Part shown: positions 61,250-64,000 of the stretch, in pieces
How positions within the stretch are numbered: the first letter of the stretch is position 1
Layout of the letters: each line of letters opens with the position of its first letter
Origin: Candidatus Aenigmatarchaeota archaeon
Lineage (GTDB): Archaea > Aenigmatarchaeota > Aenigmatarchaeia > CG10238-14 > SCSR01
Assembly (NCBI GenBank): GCA_016187385.1
Contig: JACPJU010000001.1
Span: 401,144-465,143 of the forward strand
Direction of reading: 5' to 3'
DNA: 64,000 bases
Made by a program: the position numbers and the translations under genes
Notes under the pieces: model-generated
The model's input: only the letters and a program-made list of their open reading frames with translations
What the model was told of the DNA's origin: nothing
The model's database searches: none

Positions 61250-61698
61250 CAAGATACCTCTACAATGTCGCCCACGGTTAGGTCAATCCTTTTCTTTCCT
61301 CTCTGCGGCACAAAACCATCATACTTTTCAGTCAGCTTGATATTCAATAAATTCTCCATTCTTTTAATTAAATCTTCGTCAGGCTTCATTATTTCATCTT
61401 CTATCCTTTTCATCACAGATTCCTTCTCCTTGATGTTTTGCGCAAAGTCGTATCTTGACAGTCCCTTGTCTTTTCTCGCTTTGATTATAATCTTGCCGTA
61501 CTCTGGTACCAATTCCAAATTCAATTCGTCAGGCTCGGAAAAAATAATTGGTTTTTTGATTGGAGCATAAATCTGCGGAACATCAACTTTGGTGCCGAAT
61601 CTCGTGCATCTTTCGCAAACTTCGACAATAGCACCTTCAACTTTTGCATGATTCAATTTAGGATAATCCTTACCGCACGTCAAACATTCTGGCGTAAT
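61249..61698 (-). CDS. Archaeal MBF1-like protein (zinc ribbon + HTH)
   Basis: About 150 residues if started at the ATT at 61698. An N-terminal zinc ribbon (ECLTCGK and VCERCTRFG) precedes an XRE-type helix-turn-helix (ARKDKGLSRYDFAQNIKEKE). This is the architecture of aMBF1, related to the eukaryotic coactivator and linked in archaea to ribosomes and translation. A TTG start at 61683 would remove the first Cys of the ribbon, so an upstream non-ATG start is preferred. TATA-like elements at 61725-61748 support this. The HTH is degenerate relative to typical aMBF1. Divergent from the citramalate synthase gene. Confidence 0.82.
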   Translation of the reverse strand: MTPECLTCGKDYPKLNHAKVEGAIVEVCERCTRFGTKVDVPQIYAPIKKPIIFSEPDELNLELVPEYGKIIIKARKDKGLSRYDFAQNIKEKESVMKRIEDEIMKPDEDLIKRMENLLNIKLTEKYDGFVPQRGKKRIDLTVGDIVEVS

Positions 61699-61750
61699 AT
61701 CATCTCTTACCCGTTCCTTACTGAATCTTTATAAACTTTGCTTTATAAAA

Positions 61751-61767
61751 ACATTGTTATGCAATGT
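61751..61767. promoter_or_regulatory. Inverted repeat between aMBF1 and citramalate synthase genes
   Basis: ACATTG-TTATG-CAATGT is a perfect 6-bp inverted repeat with a 5-bp spacer, directly next to the TATA region of the aMBF1 gene and about 80 bp before the synthase start. It looks like a dimeric regulator site, possibly responding to branched-chain amino acids; this is a guess from the neighbours. Confidence 0.35.
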
Positions 61768-61843
61768 GGTTTACGGATTGCACTCTAATTCTATTCCCTT
61801 ATATAGATTTAAATTTCTGAAAAGAGGTGTCAGCTGATGACAG

Positions 61844-63403
61844 GTGAATACCGGATTGGACTTGACAAAAGTACATCTTTATGATACTACCCTAAGAGAC
61901 GGAGCTCAAACATCTTATCTTAATCTCAGTCTAGAAGGGAAGTTAGGTATCACCAAGTTATTAACAGAATTAGGCATACCTTATATCGAAGGCGGTTTTG
62001 TAGGTTCGAATCCCAGAGATATGACATACTTCCAGAAAGTAAGAGAACTCGAATTAGATACAAAAATAACTACAAGGATAGCCGCGTTTGGAATGACGAG
62101 CCGGACAGAAAACATCGAGAGCAATATGCAACCGTTTCTTCAAACGAATGCAGATATTTATACAGTTGTCGGCAAAACTCACAGAGGACAAGTAAAAACT
62201 GTTCTTAGATATCATGATCCAAAAGGATACTTGAGAATAATTGAAGATTCTGTTGCGTATCTGAAATCGCAGGGAAGACCTGTATTTTTTGACGCTGAGC
62301 ACTCTTTTGACGGTTACAAATTGGACCCTGACTATACTTTAGCTTCACTGGAGGCTGCAAAAAGAGGAGAGGCAGACATACTTATTTTATGCGACACCAA
62401 TGGCGGCAATCTCCCGACAGATATATATGACATAACATCCCAAATAGTCAGAGAATTTGGAATGCCGATAGGAATACATTGCCATGATGATAGAGGATAC
62501 GGAATAGCTAATTCAATGGCTGGTGTCAAGGCGGGCGCTATACAAGTTCAAGGTACTATGAATGGTCTGGGAGAGAGAGTCGGAAATGCTAATCTTACAA
62601 CACTTCTTGTTGAGTTATACCGAGAAGGGTATCCTGTGATAACGGAATCTAATCTTAGGAAGCTAACGCGAATTGCACGTGAAGTAGGAAGACTGACAGG
62701 AAGGAGAGTATCTCCCAATGCTCCATATGTTGGTGAGATGGCGTTCAGTCACGCAGCTGGTATGCATTCAGACGCTATGATAAAAGATCCTACAGCATAT
62801 GAGCACATAAGTCCTGAAACGGTCGGTAACAAACGATACTTTCCTCTTTCAGAACAATCAGGAAAAGCTGCCGTAAGATGGTGGACTGATAAATATGGTT
62901 TCAAACTTTCAGACGAACAGCTACAAACAACAATGAATGAAGTTAATACACTGCAGAATTTTGGAGAAGCCCAAACATATCTTCTGTTACATAGAGTTTC
63001 AAGAGACGAGGAAATGCCATTTGAACTCTTGGACTGTCGAACAACTACCATTCACACTTCTGATCCACCAGCCGACGTAAAAGAAGCCACCGTAAAAGTT
63101 ATGATAAACGGGAACTGTGAGCATGAAGTTGCGGATGGCGATGGTCCTGTGAATGCTTTAGACTTGGCGATGAGAAAAGCGTTAAGAAAATATTATCCTA
63201 AAATTGAACAAGTCGAGCTAATAGATTATTGGGTTGACTTACCATCCGGAGAGAAGGGTACCCAAGCTAGGGTTGATGTTTCTATAACATTCAAGAACGA
63301 TGGAGAAGAATTTACTTCCAGATCTAGTGGCACAGATATAATAGAGGCTAGTAGACGAGCGCTAGAAGACGGATATAAATTCTATTTATTAAAAGAGAAA
63401 TAA
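61844..63403 (+). CDS. cimA: Citramalate synthase (CimA, TIGR00977-like) / 2-isopropylmalate synthase family
   Basis: 519 residues from a GTG. The DRE-TIM metallolyase motif YDTTLRDGAQ is at about 13-22. HCHDDRGYGIANSMAGVKAG (about 214-233) and the metal-binding GIHCHDD are present, with the NGLGERVGNANL block. The C-terminal LeuA-type regulatory dimer domain spans about 410-519. The N-terminal FVGSNPRDMTYF and length match the citramalate synthases that condense pyruvate and acetyl-CoA toward isoleucine, rather than LeuA. GAGGTG at about 61824 is a possible SD. IleRS follows 26 bp later on the same strand. The precise substrate still needs testing. Confidence 0.85.
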   Translation: MNTGLDLTKVHLYDTTLRDGAQTSYLNLSLEGKLGITKLLTELGIPYIEGGFVGSNPRDMTYFQKVRELELDTKITTRIAAFGMTSRTENIESNMQPFLQTNADIYTVVGKTHRGQVKTVLRYHDPKGYLRIIEDSVAYLKSQGRPVFFDAEHSFDGYKLDPDYTLASLEAAKRGEADILILCDTNGGNLPTDIYDITSQIVREFGMPIGIHCHDDRGYGIANSMAGVKAGAIQVQGTMNGLGERVGNANLTTLLVELYREGYPVITESNLRKLTRIAREVGRLTGRRVSPNAPYVGEMAFSHAAGMHSDAMIKDPTAYEHISPETVGNKRYFPLSEQSGKAAVRWWTDKYGFKLSDEQLQTTMNEVNTLQNFGEAQTYLLLHRVSRDEEMPFELLDCRTTTIHTSDPPADVKEATVKVMINGNCEHEVADGDGPVNALDLAMRKALRKYYPKIEQVELIDYWVDLPSGEKGTQARVDVSITFKNDGEEFTSRSSGTDIIEASRRALEDGYKFYLLKEK

Positions 63404-63429
63404 AAGTTAGATTTACTCATTTGATCAAT

Positions 63430-64000
63430 ATGATAAAAGAAGTCAAGGGTCACTACAATCCGAAGGAACTTGAACAGAGAATTAGAGAATACTGGGAATC
63501 AAACAAAATCCCGACTAAACTAACGAAGTTCGACTCCAAAAAAAAGAAATTCTATCTCCTAGATGGTCCGCCTTATGCGAATGCAGATCCACATGTGGGT
63601 CATGTAAAGACAACAACATTGAAAGACATATGGAGCAAGTTCAAGCTTCTGCAAGGCTTCAGTTCATGGTTCCAGCCGGGATTCGATATGCATGGCCTGC
63701 CGATTGAGAACATGGTCGAAAAGAAACTCGGAATAAAAGCCAAGCAGGACATCGAAATGATGGGTGTCGAAAAATTTATTAATGAATGCAGGAAGTTCGC
63801 CACAGGGAATGAACAGAATTGGCTTGAGATGTACAGAAAATTAGGTGCGTGGCGAGGTTACATAGATCCTTACATAACATTTGAAAATTATTACATTGAA
63901 TCTGGATGGTGGACTGTCAAGCAAATGTTTGAAAAGGGAATGCTCGTCCCTGGCGAGAAATCTATTTACTGGTGCCCTCATTGTGAGACGGCTCTGGCAG
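63430..64000 (+). CDS. ileS: Isoleucyl-tRNA synthetase, 5' part (cut by the window edge)
   Basis: The frame opens at ATG 63430 and stays open for 190 codons to the end. The class I signature HIGH appears as HVGH (about residues 55-58) after FYLLDGPPYANADP, and GFDMHGLPIEN follows, both typical of IleRS and relatives of the Ile/Val/Leu group. WCPHCETALA at the end begins the zinc-binding insertion. The distance from citramalate synthase is 26 bp. IleRS is favoured over ValRS or LeuRS by GFDMHGLPIE-type motif and the DGPPYAN start, with moderate certainty because the end is missing. Confidence 0.85.
   Translation, partial: MIKEVKGHYNPKELEQRIREYWESNKIPTKLTKFDSKKKKFYLLDGPPYANADPHVGHVKTTTLKDIWSKFKLLQGFSSWFQPGFDMHGLPIENMVEKKLGIKAKQDIEMMGVEKFINECRKFATGNEQNWLEMYRKLGAWRGYIDPYITFENYYIESGWWTVKQMFEKGMLVPGEKSIYWCPHCETALA

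Overview
This is a gene-dense archaeal chromosome segment. The lineage evidence is consistent: a group II chaperonin, an archaeal proteasome beta subunit, an IF2/aIF5B-type GTPase, Mre11-Rad50-HerA, the KH/beta-CASP nuclease aCPSF1, class I CCA-adding enzyme, aMBF1, the PIN-ATPase-KH protein PINA, TATA-box promoters (TTTAAA or TTTATA about 25 nt before many starts, often with almost no leader), and two tRNA genes with bulge-helix-bulge introns. Short intergenic gaps, tiny tRNA introns, a tRNA-Ile with a UAU anticodon, and very large secreted modular proteins would fit a DPANN-type archaeon, but placement below Archaea is inference.

Layout. 0-8 kb: tRNA and RNA maturation genes (CCA enzyme, RNase Z), an intron-bearing tRNA-Ile, regulators, the thermosome, and two toxin-antitoxin pairs (RHH-PIN and HicBA). 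8-15 kb: a tightly overlapping type IV pilus or secretion operon with four pilin-like proteins, one ATPase and two TadC-like membrane proteins. 15-23 kb: a 2532-residue surface protein (LamG, NBR1-like Ig, CARDB, PEGA, NHL, FN3-like and DUF1554 modules), followed by two small membrane proteins. 23-28.8 kb (minus strand): putative metallopeptidase, aCPSF1, proteasome beta, a winged-helix protein, ProRS. 28.9-34 kb: mre11-rad50 facing herA. 34-39 kb: phosphoesterase, secreted coiled-coil protein, lipoprotein, IF2, small membrane proteins. 39-46 kb: S-layer-like protein and a large secreted subtilase with a PGF-pre-PGF-like region, with a candidate C/D box guide RNA between them. 46-49 kb: an accessory stretch (TIR/deoxyribosyltransferase-like protein, winged helix protein, bactofilin-like lipoprotein, unknown gene, possible structured RNAs) ending at a tRNA-Arg with an 11-nt intron. 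49-56 kb: geranylgeranyl reductase family protein, PINA, PH-domain membrane protein, HisRS, M20 peptidase, DUF917. 56-59.4 kb: poorly recognised genes with an AbrB-like regulator and a DUF218 gene broken by one stop codon. 59.4-64 kb: a second DUF1554 surface protein, aMBF1, citramalate synthase and the start of IleRS.

How parts may work together. The pilus operon, the giant modular protein, the second DUF1554 protein, the S-layer-like protein and the subtilase together make a cell-surface and adhesion theme. RNase Z, CCA enzyme, aCPSF1 and the guide RNA are RNA maturation functions. Citramalate synthase next to IleRS suggests an isoleucine link. No gene-free stretch exceeds 300 bases; the largest gap is about 244 bp (47919-48162). 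I saw no rRNA, CRISPR array, insertion sequence or integrase gene.
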